A stretch of DNA of 64,000 nt from Anaerobacillus sp. CMMVII (lineage in GTDB: Bacteria > Bacillota > Bacilli > Bacillales > Anaerobacillaceae): positions 62,001 to 126,000 of the forward strand of contig NZ_JACEHK010000006.1 of NCBI RefSeq assembly GCF_025377685.1, written 5' to 3'. The notes below the pieces were generated by a model. That model ran no database searches. It saw only the letters and a program-made list of their open reading frames with translations, and was not told the origin of the DNA. Position numbers and translations under genes: made by a program. Numbering within the stretch: the first letter of the stretch is position 1; each line of letters opens with the position of its first letter. Below, piece after piece: positions 37,201 to 45,563 of this stretch.

Positions 37201-37818
37201 ATGCGGTTCGTCTTAAATGATTACTTTGGTAGTGCGATTAACGTTTCTGTAATAACAGGCAGTAGCAAAAGAGAGCTTCATGCCCAGTTAGCTGCACAAA
37301 TCAAAGAATGGAGAGGGTTAGGCGAATATTTTCTAAAGCAAGAACTAGGAGCAACCGCTATTCGAATGGAAGAAGCAATGAAAGGTCGAGCAAAAAAATG
37401 GATCGCAGATGAAGAAATTGTGCTACAAAAAGAACTTCCTTTTCTGTTTGTTGATCAAGATATTGAAATTGAGTCAATCAATGTTCCACTCCAAGACCTG
37501 CACATGACAATTGAGGCTACTAATTATCTCACCTTTCTTAAGACGAAAAAGGACTTCTTTGAAAATGGCATGATTAAGAACTTAAAAGAGGTACTTGTGT
37601 TAGATGGGGTGGAGAAGGCGAGTAACGTTATTGAAGAAAGTACACAACGATATCGAGACGCCTTTGAACTCTATTTTCAGGAATTAGAGAATATGCTAAA
37701 GCTCCGATTAAAAGATGCAATTTTACATGAATTAAACCGTTTTGAAGCACTATTTGATCAGACAGAGCTTACGTTGCTAGAAGAAGAACATCAAGAGCTA
37801 CGTAAATACGTTTTCTAA
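34239..37818 (+). pseudogene. dynA: Bacterial dynamin, double-GTPase form DynA, two frameshifts
   Basis: The joined product is about 1193 residues, the length I recall for B. subtilis DynA/YpbR. It holds two dynamin modules in tandem. Module 1 has P-loop CGHFSAGKST near residue 40, DTPGVDST and NQIDKH; module 2 has P-loop GAFSAGKSS near residue 622 and DTPGVNSIHGRHT. Each is followed by long helical stalk regions. DynA tethers and fuses membranes and aids membrane repair. The start is GTG 34239. Single-A deletions near 34303 and 36710 split it into three frames; adding them back restores EEQKRLVKLHEKK and LQQMAKVNESF. Confidence 0.9.
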
Positions 37819-37841
37819 ATTTGTTTTGGTGAGGATGTGTG

Positions 37842-39745
37842 ATGGTGAACCAAGTTGACCACAAAAAGCTTCGAGATACGCCACCTTTTGATATTTTAAC
37901 AGAAGTAGAATTTGCAGGGATTACGAAAGAGGCAAGTTACTTTTGTTTAAAAAAAATGAATTTTTGTTTCATGAGGATGAGGAGGAGATTGAGCTTTACT
38001 TTTTAGTAGCAGGTTCGGCAAAAAACATTCTTCATAAAACGAATGGGGAACAGTTTTCCGTTCGTTATTATTATCCTGGAGATTTAATTGGTTTAATGAT
38101 TATGCTAGCTGGTGGACAGATGACGTTTTCCGTTCAAGCAATTCAAGATTGTGAAGTCATTCTTTTGAAGAAAACGGCTTTGTTACAAGTCATGACTGAT
38201 AATAAAGCCTTTTCTGAAATCGTATTAGAAGGCATCGGCGATCGGATGAAAACTTTATACGATGAAATAAAACAAGAACATAACCGGGAGGATACGGAAA
38301 ATATCCCGCTATTCGTACGAGAGTTGACTTGATTATGAATAAAGCAACAACGATATCAGTTGACGATACCATTGTTTCAGCTGCTAGACGACTACGTTCA
38401 CAAACGAGCACAGGGTTAGTGGTTGTGGATAATGAAAATCGCCTAATCGGGACCGTAACACAAAGAGACCTGTTACATGTGATCGTTTCAGGTGAAACGA
38501 ACAAGCTTGTAAAGGATATTATGAACAAGAGGCCATATTGGGCTACTGTCGATTCGTTTTCATATGATGTGCTATCGTACTTTAAGGATGATCATGTTGA
38601 TTTTATCCCTGTACTTAGGCAAGACAAAGTGGTCGGGACTTTAACCGCGGAATCATTTCTACAGCTGCAAGATTCAAATTATGTCAATTTAACTCACGGG
38701 ATAGATCATGCAGTCACGCTTGAACGGTTAGTAAAATTTTCTACAATCACAAACCGTTTGTTCATCGATTTGTCGAGGTATTGTTAGCAGAAAATACGTA
38801 TGCCTATGATGTTTGCGAGCTTATTTCAAATTACAATGATAAAATGCATCGCCAAGTTATTAAACTTGCGTTAAGAGAGATGAAAAACGAAGGGTTTGGC
38901 ACGCCTCCTATTAATTACTGTTTTATTGTCATGGGGAGTCAGGGGAGGAAGGAACAAGCGTTTAGTACGGACCAAGATAATGGATTGATCCTTGATAATT
39001 ATGAGCATTTGCCAAACAAACAAGAGATTGAGGATTACTTTAAAACCTTTGCTGAAAAAGTCAATGCAGGCTTACTTGCATGTGGATTTCCTCTTTGTAC
39101 TGGAGGTGTAATGGCAAAAAATACAAAATGGCGTCGTTCTCTTCAAGAGTGGACTTCGGAAGTTGAGCGCTGGGTCAAGGAAACTGACGCTGAAGAAATT
39201 AGAGATTTTACGATTTTTATTGACTATCGACCTATTTTTGGTGATTTTCTTTAGCTAGTCGACTACGAGAGGCAACAACTGCAATTGTAACAAAAGGAAA
39301 AATCCTTCACTTGTTGTTAATGAAGGATACGATTAGATTTCGTGTCCCATTAAACCCATTTGGGATGATTACGACTTCAGGAAAGGAACATGCGATCAAC
39401 CTGAAAAAAGCAGCAATCATGCAAATAATTAATGGGATACGGATTTTTGCAATTAAGAATGGAGTAACCGAAGAAAATACAATCAAACGACTTCATTTGT
39501 TGAAGGAGATGGAAGTTCTTCACCCCCGTGATGTAAAAAATGCCGAAACGGCCCTACACATTCTGATGAAAATGAGATTGGAAAACAATATCCGGCAGCT
39601 TAGAACCGAGCAACCTTTATCAAATGAATTGTCATTAGATACGGTTGACAAAGAAGAACGAAAAATTCTTAAAGAAGCCTTAAGTATTGCTAAACGTCTT
39701 CAGCAAATGAGTGAACTCAGTTTTGGCCGGAAGCGGGGAATTTAA
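37842..39745 (+). pseudogene. Cyclic-nucleotide-binding / CBS / DUF294 nucleotidyltransferase-like protein, four frameshifts
   Basis: When joined the product is about 635 residues. It has an N-terminal cNMP-binding-like domain (LYFLVAGSAKN, YYPGDLIGLM), two CBS domains (NKATTISVDDTIVSAARRL; GTVTQRDLL; VKDIMNKRPYW), then a DUF294 nucleotidyltransferase-like domain with MGSQGRKEQAFSTDQDNG and a C-terminal substrate-binding helical domain. Such proteins are thought to sense nucleotides; the transferase reaction is not established. Deletions of one base near 37935, 38329, 38758 and 39250 break the frame. The stop codon abuts the ATG of the exonuclease gene. Confidence 0.85.
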
Positions 39746-40510
39746 ATGGAGCCAATCCCATCCATCCGAATTATCAAATATGTTTTGTTTGATCAATTTC
39801 AGTACAAGAATAAACAACAAAAATACTTAGATGTAAACTTTCAACAACAGCTTATCAAATATCTGTACAAAAACAATCCGACACTATCTTTAAAACAAAG
39901 CTTAGAGGAAACAACCTTTACTGTTTTCGATTTAGAAACAACAGGATTTTTCCCCAGACTAGGTGACGAGATCGTTTCGATTGGTGCGATGAAAATGAAT
40001 GTTAATCAAATAAAGTTTCCGGAACACTTTTATGAGGTAATCTCGCCAATTGGTGAAATCCCCGATTATATTTATGAACTAACCAACCTTACAAAAGAAC
40101 AGGTAGGAAATGGTAAAACATTTCAAGAGGCATTTTTAAAATTTTTGCAGTTTAGTCAAGACACTGTATTAGTTGCTCATCCAGCCTCATTTGATGTTCA
40201 TTTTTTAAAAGTTATGGCGAAACGTTGGGGCCTACCTAAGTATAATCCATTATTCATAGATTCCTATTTTCTTGCTAATTTCCTGCAACCGAAAGTAAAC
40301 AATAAATTAGACGGACTAGTCTCCTACTTTCATATTGAACCGAAAGAGCGTCATCATGCGCTTAATGACGCGCAAATGACAGCGGAAATTTTTATGAAGC
40401 TGTTAATGATGTTAAAGAAAAAAGACATTCATACAATTGAAGATTATTTGAAAATTAGAGGGAAAAAGAAGGGGAAGTTGATTGTAAGAAAAGCGCAAGC
40501 GCCTATTTAA
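39746..40510 (+). CDS. DEDDh 3'-5' exonuclease (DnaQ/PolC-like)
   Basis: 254 residues. The exonuclease core (about 55-225) has TVFDLETTGFFPRLGDEIVS, VLVAHPASFDVHFLK and RHHALNDAQMTAEIF, a full DEDDh set. Its ATG follows directly on the stop of the CBS/DUF294 gene. This pairing of a DUF294/CBS protein with an exonuclease is, to my knowledge, recurrent in bacteria and suggests one functional unit. The last codons (KAQAPI) lie within a partial copy of the hairpin repeat, so the C-terminus was changed by that repeat's insertion. Confidence 0.85.
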   Translation: MEPIPSIRIIKYVLFDQFQYKNKQQKYLDVNFQQQLIKYLYKNNPTLSLKQSLEETTFTVFDLETTGFFPRLGDEIVSIGAMKMNVNQIKFPEHFYEVISPIGEIPDYIYELTNLTKEQVGNGKTFQEAFLKFLQFSQDTVLVAHPASFDVHFLKVMAKRWGLPKYNPLFIDSYFLANFLQPKVNNKLDGLVSYFHIEPKERHHALNDAQMTAEIFMKLLMMLKKKDIHTIEDYLKIRGKKKGKLIVRKAQAPI

Positions 40511-40535
40511 GCCCCGACAAAAGCTACTGACCTCG
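40488..40535 (-). repeat. Partial, internally deleted copy of the CTAGCTCC/GCGCAAGCGCC hairpin element
   Basis: AAAAGCGCAAGCGCC, then AGCCCCGACA, then GACCTCG match the left end and an inner block of the full element at 53183-53305; the central hairpin is missing. It supplies the last codons of the exonuclease gene. Confidence 0.8.
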
Positions 40536-40630
40536 TTTACAACATGTGTTACTTCTAGAGTTACCACATGCAGCTTTGCCTCGAGGACCTACTGGACCAC
40601 AGAGGCAGCATTTAATTGAACATGGAAAAA

Positions 40631-40654
40631 AGGTTGACTAGTAACAGTCAACCT
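40631..40654 (-). terminator. Rho-independent terminator of the ferredoxin gene
   Basis: AGGTTGACT / AGTCAACCT perfect 9-base stem with a 6-base loop; on the minus strand it is followed by TTTTTTCC. It lies 32 bases after the ferredoxin stop. Confidence 0.85.
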
Positions 40655-40685
40655 CTCTTTCTAACCGTTTGAAGTACGATCAATT

Positions 40686-41009
40686 TTATTCTTCAGGTCT
40701 TGGACCAGGTTCTAAATTAGAGTTCGTTTTCGTCATTACGGCTTTTACTGTAGCATCACCACTGACGCGGACTTGACATGACAAACGAATGTTATCTCCA
40801 TTATGCCCTTTGTTTGCTAATGTTTGTTGTTCTTGTTCTGATATTGGACCAAAGTCTCCTTCGATAACTTCCACTCTACAAGATGTGCACTTAGCTTTTC
40901 CTCCACACCGATGTAAAATGTCGACACCATTATCTTCTAATACATGGACGAGCTTTTTTCCTTCCTCTCCTTCAAAAGAGAGGTAATCAATGACGTTTAT
41001 CGTTGCCAA
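40686..41009 (-). CDS. [2Fe-2S] plant-type ferredoxin
   Basis: 107 residues with the ferredoxin motif HRCGGKAKCTSCRVEV (Cys ligands CxxxxxCxxC at about residues 35-43) and a fourth Cys in IRLSCQVRV near 78. It is a small electron carrier; the partner enzyme is not encoded next to it. The start is TTG at 41009, with AGGTGG a suitable distance upstream. Function in Bacillaceae is undefined. Confidence 0.9.
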   Translation of the reverse strand: MATINVIDYLSFEGEEGKKLVHVLEDNGVDILHRCGGKAKCTSCRVEVIEGDFGPISEQEQQTLANKGHNGDNIRLSCQVRVSGDATVKAVMTKTNSNLEPGPRPEE

Positions 41010-41269
41010 CCTTCATTCCACCTTTCTATTTATCCATTATTTATTGCCGAGAAATCAAGGAAATATATTTCCTGGGTAAGCGCAAAAACAGCGTTATTTC
41101 GGGGTTTTGTGCCTATTGTCGCAAATTTCAGATTACTAAAATGTAGAAAAAACTCGCACTATGACACTTTTTACGATTATACCATAATTTCCTATTGTCA
41201 TTGTTTCGTTTTCTCAATAAAATATACGTTGTATGTAAAGAAATTATTATGTTAATTGGAGAGATTACG

Positions 41270-41344
41270 ATGGCGTTTTATATATTAGTGATGTTTTTCG
41301 TTATGATTGGCTTGACTTTTTATGTTATGACTGGAATTTCGTGA
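41270..41344 (+). CDS. 24-residue membrane peptide
   Basis: An ATG at 41270 behind TTGGAGAG opens a 24-codon frame, MAFYILVMFFVMIGLTFYVM plus GIS, which is one continuous membrane segment. Nothing else fits this stretch, and the ribosome site is good. It could be a small accessory subunit of a membrane complex, as found for short respiratory or transport proteins. No family is recognised. Confidence 0.45.
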   Translation: MAFYILVMFFVMIGLTFYVMTGIS

Positions 41345-41436
41345 GTTTTTGAATAAATTAGGTGAATACACTAGTACATCTGCGCCGGTTTCTTCATAGG
41401 TTGATATTGTACCAATAAAAAAAGGAGGAAACCAAA

Positions 41437-41751
41437 ATGTTCTTTCCAAGACCAAGACCAGCTGTACAATCTCAAGTGTTGCCACCGCGTATTCACCCTA
41501 CTCAACAAAATGTAGTATATAATTGCTGCGAGTATATTGTGCCAGAGGTTCATCCTACTCATACAACAGTAGTGAACAAACACCTTTATAAGCACTATCA
41601 TAACTTCCCGCAAACTGTATCACAAGTTGATCAGGTTGCAAATCAGCAATTTATGTGCCCGCCAGGACCACCAATGCCTGCACCAGGACCAGGAGTTGCA
41701 GGACCAGGGTTTGGAGCACCAGGAGTTGGACCACGTCGTCGCTTCTTCTAA
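41437..41751 (+). CDS. cotD: Spore coat protein, CotD family
   Basis: 104 residues. N-terminal half resembles CotD: RIHPTQQNVVYNCCEYIVPE then VHPTHTTVVNKHLYKHYHNFPQTVS, rich in His, Tyr and Cys. The C-terminal third is a Pro/Gly-rich repeat (PGPPMPAPGPGVAGPGFGAP) ending RRRFF. CotD is a component of the inner coat, and the gene is in the position relative to yprAB and ypsA that it has in B. subtilis. AAAGGAGG precedes the ATG. Confidence 0.92.
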   Translation: MFFPRPRPAVQSQVLPPRIHPTQQNVVYNCCEYIVPEVHPTHTTVVNKHLYKHYHNFPQTVSQVDQVANQQFMCPPGPPMPAPGPGVAGPGFGAPGVGPRRRFF

Positions 41752-41774
41752 TTTGAAATAGTGGCATTTCATTT

Positions 41775-41811
41775 AAAGGGTATGGCATAATTACTATGCA
41801 TGCCCTTTTTT
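41775..41811 (+). terminator. Rho-independent terminator after cotD
   Basis: AAAGGGTATGGCATA pairs with TATGCATGCCCTTT (one G-U pair, one bulge) followed by TTT; loop AATTAC. Confidence 0.8.
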
Positions 41812-41846
41812 AAAAGATAATAATTTATAAAATTTCAACGTAATAA

Positions 41847-41968
41847 CTGTCTAGCTCCACCGCCCAGCCCCTCGAGGTCAAATAACCTTCGAGAATAAAA
41901 GTGAAAGAGCACACTTTTTTTCTCGAAGAACATTTGCTAGTCGGGGCTTAACAGGGCGCTTGCGCTTT
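41847..41968 (+). repeat. CTAGCTCC/GCGCAAGCGCC hairpin element, copy 1
   Basis: Starts CTGTCTAGCTCC and ends GGGCGCTTGCGCTTTT. The centre is a strong hairpin, CTTCGAGAATAAAAGTG with CACTTTTTTTCTCGAAG. The complete unit occurs in reverse complement at 53183-53305 with only a few differences, and a deleted form is at 40488. It lies between cotD and ypsA. Confidence 0.93.
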
Positions 41969-42008
41969 TCTTATTGGTCATGATTATTTTTTAGTAGGTG
42001 TATAAAAA

Positions 42009-42560
42009 ATGGTAAAAGTATTAGCTGTAACAGGCTATAAGACCCACGAGTTAGGAATTTTTGATGAGAAACATCCAGGGATAAAATATATAAAGAAGGT
42101 TTTAGAGAAACGCTTACTTTCTTTTATCGACGATGGATTAGAGTGGGTATTAATCTCCGGTCAACTTGGGGTTGAGCTTTGGTGTGCTGAAGTGGTTATT
42201 GAACTTAAGCGTAACTATCCGCAACTTAAGCTCGCGGTTTTGACCCCTTTTTTAAACCAAGAAAGTAATTGGAATGAATTAAAAAAAGAACAGTACAATC
42301 GAGTTTTACAACAAGCAGATTTTGTCGATAGTATTACTAAGAGGGAGTATGAAAACCCAAGTCAGTTGAAATTAAAAAACCAATTCATCATTGAGAAAAG
42401 CGACGGACTTTTAGTCATTTACGATGATGACAAACCAGGTTCACCTAGTTACTATATAACATATGCGAAAGCACGCACTGAAAATAGTAATTATCAATTA
42501 TTTTACATATTTCCAGATGAAATTGAACAAGTTTACCAAGATGAAATGTTTGATTGGTAA
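42009..42560 (+). CDS. ypsA: YpsA family protein (DUF1273, SLOG fold)
   Basis: 183 residues beginning VLAVTGYKTHELGIFDEKHPG, with VLISGQLGVELWCAEVV, LAVLTPFLNQESNWNELKK and KSDGLLVIYDDDKPGSPSYY. These give a Rossmann-like SLOG nucleotide-binding pocket. YpsA influences cell division in B. subtilis and is found beside gpsB, as here. The gene starts with a weak AGTAGGTG site. Confidence 0.93.
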   Translation: MVKVLAVTGYKTHELGIFDEKHPGIKYIKKVLEKRLLSFIDDGLEWVLISGQLGVELWCAEVVIELKRNYPQLKLAVLTPFLNQESNWNELKKEQYNRVLQQADFVDSITKREYENPSQLKLKNQFIIEKSDGLLVIYDDDKPGSPSYYITYAKARTENSNYQLFYIFPDEIEQVYQDEMFDW

Positions 42561-42736
42561 TTTTCTAATTGACAACTTCATAATGTTTTGAAAAAATATA
42601 GAAAATGATGGTGTATATTCATAGCATTAACATTTCTTCTATAGAATAAATGTAAACTTAGGCTTAGTCATAGTCTTGAAACGTTATTCATTGAAAACAC
42701 ATTATAATTATCTTAACTTATAGAGGTGAACGGAGC

Positions 42737-43045
42737 ATGGTTGAAAAGAAGGTTTCACAACTAACACCAAAAGAGATACTAGAAAAAGAATTTAAGACTA
42801 GCTTAAAAGGTTATAACCAAGATGAAGTTGATAAATTTTTAGATGCTGTAATAAAAGATTATGAGTTATTTCAAAAAAGAATTGATCTTCTTGTAAGTGA
42901 AAATACAAGGTTAAAGCAAGAAGCAGAAAAACTTGCTCAACAGCAAACACGACCAACCCCTACAGTTGGCAATACGAACTATGATATTTTAAAGAGGTTA
43001 TCAAATCTAGAGAAACATGTATTTGGGGATAAACTTTTTGACTAA
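42737..43045 (+). CDS. gpsB: Cell division and elongation regulator GpsB
   Basis: 102 residues with the DivIVA/GpsB lipid-binding N-terminal motif [24 protein letters not shown] and a following coiled coil ([20 protein letters not shown]), then a short C-terminal domain ([17 protein letters not shown]). GpsB shuttles penicillin-binding protein 1 between division and elongation sites. AGAGGTG precedes the ATG. It sits in the expected place between ypsA and rnpB. Confidence 0.96.
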   Translation: MVEKKVSQLTPKEILEKEFKTSLKGYNQDEVDKFLDAVIKDYELFQKRIDLLVSENTRLKQEAEKLAQQQTRPTPTVGNTNYDILKRLSNLEKHVFGDKLFD

Positions 43046-43057
43046 GGAGTAGTTACA

Positions 43058-43447
43058 TTGATCGAAGTATATATTGATGGCGCTAGTACTGGCAACCCAG
43101 GGCAAGCGGGTGCTGGAATTTTTATTAAAGCAAATGGGACCGTCAAACATTATTCAATTCCACTGGGAGAGATGACAAGTCATGAAGCTGAATTCTGGGC
43201 ATTAATCAAAGCTCTAGAAATTTGCACTGAGAGTAGCTACTCAGTTGTTTCGTTTCGGACTGATTCTAAAATCGTGGAAGATACAGTCGAAAAACGGTAT
43301 GCAAAGCGAGAGCCTTTCAAGACTCTGATCGACAAAGCGGTAACCTATATAGATAACTTCGATTTATTTTTTATTAAATGGGTTCCAAGTAAATCGAACC
43401 CTGCTGATCAACTTGCAAAAAAAGCAATTCAACTAAACAGGAAATAA
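43058..43447 (+). CDS. Ribonuclease HI-like protein
   Basis: 129 residues with the RNase HI fold: IEVYIDGASTGNPGQAGAG (first catalytic Asp), SHEAEFWALIKALEI (Glu), FRTDSKIVEDTV (second Asp) and WVPSKSNPADQLAKKA (last Asp). It likely removes RNA from RNA-DNA hybrids, although short Bacillus paralogues can be inactive. The start is TTG 43058 with AAGGAG upstream, 13 bases after gpsB, so it is probably in the same transcript. Confidence 0.85.
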   Translation: MIEVYIDGASTGNPGQAGAGIFIKANGTVKHYSIPLGEMTSHEAEFWALIKALEICTESSYSVVSFRTDSKIVEDTVEKRYAKREPFKTLIDKAVTYIDNFDLFFIKWVPSKSNPADQLAKKAIQLNRK

Positions 43448-43509
43448 TTCCCGGTTGGAATTATTCTGTAGTAATGATATACTTATTTTTGTCGTCATGA
43501 CGACAGCCA

Positions 43510-43908
43510 ATAGGCGTTCAGGTAATTGCTGCATCTTTTGATGTTGAGGAAAGTCCATGCTCGCACGGTCTGCGATGACCGTAGTGTTCGTGCCTAGCGA
43601 AGTCATAAGCTAGGGTAGTTTGGTTTCGACTGAGCTAACGGCAGGGAACGCACCTAAGTCTTCTAGATATGGTGTTAATACCTTGAAAGTGCCACAGTGA
43701 CGGAGTCTACTCGGAAACGAGTAGAGTGGAACGAGGTAAACCCCACGAGCGAGAAACCCAAATTTGGTAGGGGAACCTTCTTGAGGGAATTGAACCAAGA
43801 GAAGGACAAGGAGCTTTGCTTCTTGTAGATAGATGATTACCACCGGAGTACGAGGTGAATAGCCGCTTGCAGTACAAAGGAACAAAACATGGCTTATCGA
43901 ACGCTTAT
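43510..43908 (+). ncRNA. rnpB: RNase P RNA, type B (bacillar)
   Basis: Catalytic RNA of RNase P, which trims tRNA 5' ends. Conserved blocks are GAGGAAAGTCCATGCTCGCA, CGTAGTGTTCGTGCCTAGCG, AAGTCATAAGCTAGGG, GAAAGTGCCACAGTGACG, GGTAAACCCCACGAGCGAGA, GTAGGGGAACCTTCTT, GTAGATAGATGATTACC and GGAACAAAACATGGCTTA. ATAGGCGTTC at the 5' end pairs with GAACGCTTAT at the 3' end (P1), which sets the limits. The position after gpsB is the B. subtilis arrangement. Confidence 0.97.
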
Positions 43909-43935
43909 AGCTAAAACTCTTTATATGTAAATGAG

Positions 43936-43966
43936 AACTCTACACTTATTGTGTGGGGTTTTTCTT
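43936..43966 (+). terminator. Terminator after rnpB
   Basis: AACTCTACAC pairs with GTGTGGGGTT (two G-U pairs) followed by TTTCTTTTTT. The stem itself contains the ACTCTACA heptad seen in the following repeat cluster. Confidence 0.8.
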
Positions 43967-43968
43967 TT

Positions 43969-44205
43969 TTAGTTTAGAGTGTAGAGTGTAAAGTTTAGAG
44001 TTGTTGAGGGCATAATCGGTGAAGTTTTTTTAGTTTAGAGTGTAGAGTGTAGAGTGATTGTGGGCATAATCAATGAAGTCTTTTTTAAGTTTAGAATGTA
44101 GAGTTGTTCGAGTGTTAAGAGACTTCGGAGCTCTTGCATTCACAACTTTACACTCTACACTCTAAACTCTACACTATTAGACATTTTACATTCTACATTC
44201 TATAA
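43969..44205. repeat. Heptad repeat cluster between rnpB and rlmL
   Basis: Two tandem units of about 65 bp (AGTTTAGAGTGTAGAGTGTA followed by GGGCATAATC and GTGAAG/ATGAAG) are followed near 44144-44205 by the same heptamers in inverse orientation (CACTCTACACTCTAAACTC, ACATTCTACATTCTA). The opposing heptads can pair into long imperfect stems. The 330-base gap 43911-44241 contains no gene. Confidence 0.88.
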
Positions 44206-44241
44206 TGGTAGAAGCAAATTTTAACCGAGAGAGGATATATT

Positions 44242-45378
44242 ATGGGAAACATTAAATTAATTGCAACTGCATCTATGGGGCTTGAAGCAATAGTCGCTCG
44301 AGAAGTAAAAGATTTAGGGTATGAAAACGTACAAGTGGAAAATGGTAAAGTTATCATTGAAGCAGATGAAAAGGCGATTACTAGGCTGAATTTATGGCTT
44401 AGATCAGCGGATCGCGTAAAATTAGTCGTTGGAGAGTTTAAGGCAACAACATTTGATGAACTTTTCGAAAAAACGAAAGCACTGCCATGGGCACAGTGGA
44501 TCCCTGAAAATGGTGAATTCCCTGTCATTGGGAAGTCGGTTAAGTCAACCTTATTTAGCGTGTCCGACTGCCAAGCCATTGTAAAAAAAGCAGTTGTTGA
44601 GAGTATGAAAAAAACATATAAGCGGGCGTGGTTTGATGAAGATGGACCTTTCTTTCGGATTGAGGTGGCTTTATTAAAAGATATCGTTACGCTAACAATT
44701 GATACGAGTGGAACTGGTTTACATAAACGTGGGTATCGTTATCTCCATAGTGAAGCACCACTAAAAGAAACAATGGCAGCTGCAATGCTTATGCTGACAA
44801 ACTGGCATCCAGATCGTCCATTTTGGGATCCATTTTGCGGTTCAGGGACACTGTCGATTGAAGCAGCGATGATTGGACAAAATATTGCACCAGGCTTTAA
44901 TCGTGATTTTGCTTCACAAGATTGGGAGTGGGTTGGGCAAAATAATTGGAGTTTAGCGATGGAAGAAGCTGAAGACCTTGCCAATTACGACCAACCGCTT
45001 CAAATTATCGGTACGGATATTGATCATAATATGGTCGATCTTTCGATTAACAATGCTAGAGAAGCAGGTTTTGGGGACATGCTTCAATTCAAACAAATGC
45101 AAGTGAAAGATATTTCAACAAAGCTAGAATACGGTGTAATTGTCGGAAACCCTCCATACGGGGAGCGTATCGGCGAATTAGCTGAAGTTGAACATATGTA
45201 TAAAGAAATGGGCCGAGCTTTTGCTAAGCTTGATACTTGGTCAGTTTACATGTTAACTTCCCATGAAGGCTTTGAAGAGTTGTATGGAAAAAAGGCCTCA
45301 AAGAAGCGTAAACTATATAACGGAAATATAAAGACTGACTTTTATCAATTTTTTGGACCGAGACCGCCAAGAGTTTAA
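44242..45378 (+). CDS. rlmL: 23S rRNA (guanine-N2)-methyltransferase, RlmL/YpsC-like
   Basis: 378 residues: ferredoxin-like and THUMP region (about 1-160, ASMGLEAIVAREVKDLGYEN), then a Rossmann methyltransferase domain with FWDPFCGSGTLSIEAAMIG (SAM motif) and the target-base motif GNPPYGERIGE. The protein methylates a guanine in 23S rRNA. The position downstream of rnpB corresponds to ypsC of B. subtilis. GAGAGAGG precedes the ATG. Confidence 0.94.
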   Translation: MGNIKLIATASMGLEAIVAREVKDLGYENVQVENGKVIIEADEKAITRLNLWLRSADRVKLVVGEFKATTFDELFEKTKALPWAQWIPENGEFPVIGKSVKSTLFSVSDCQAIVKKAVVESMKKTYKRAWFDEDGPFFRIEVALLKDIVTLTIDTSGTGLHKRGYRYLHSEAPLKETMAAAMLMLTNWHPDRPFWDPFCGSGTLSIEAAMIGQNIAPGFNRDFASQDWEWVGQNNWSLAMEEAEDLANYDQPLQIIGTDIDHNMVDLSINNAREAGFGDMLQFKQMQVKDISTKLEYGVIVGNPPYGERIGELAEVEHMYKEMGRAFAKLDTWSVYMLTSHEGFEELYGKKASKKRKLYNGNIKTDFYQFFGPRPPRV

Positions 45379-45385
45379 AGTTAAG

Positions 45386-45475
45386 AGTTTTGAGTGATGA
45401 GTGATGAGTTGGCGAAAGTTATAGCTTCGAAGCAATACCTTCAATTAACTCAAAACTCAACACTCAAAACTTTTA
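45386..45475 (+). terminator. Terminator-like hairpin made of opposing heptad repeats
   Basis: AGTTTTGAGTGATGAGTGATGAGTT (given here only as 45386-45410) pairs imperfectly with the inverse heptads at 45447-45471, then TTTTATTGTTT. Arms are 25 bases long with a 36-base loop. It begins eight bases after the rlmL stop. Confidence 0.7.
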
Positions 45476-45563
45476 TTGTTTCGATAGTCTAAACTTTAAT
45501 AACTTGAAATAATCTGCTAAGATAGTAAATATACATAAAATTTTGAATTAGGGGTGGATACAT

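Noticed and set aside
41285-41613. Minus-strand frames opposite cotD and its leader
   Set aside because: cotD has a good start site and family motifs; the opposite frames have neither.
43610-43885. Minus-strand open frame inside rnpB
   Set aside because: It lies wholly within the RNase P RNA, whose conserved blocks explain the sequence.
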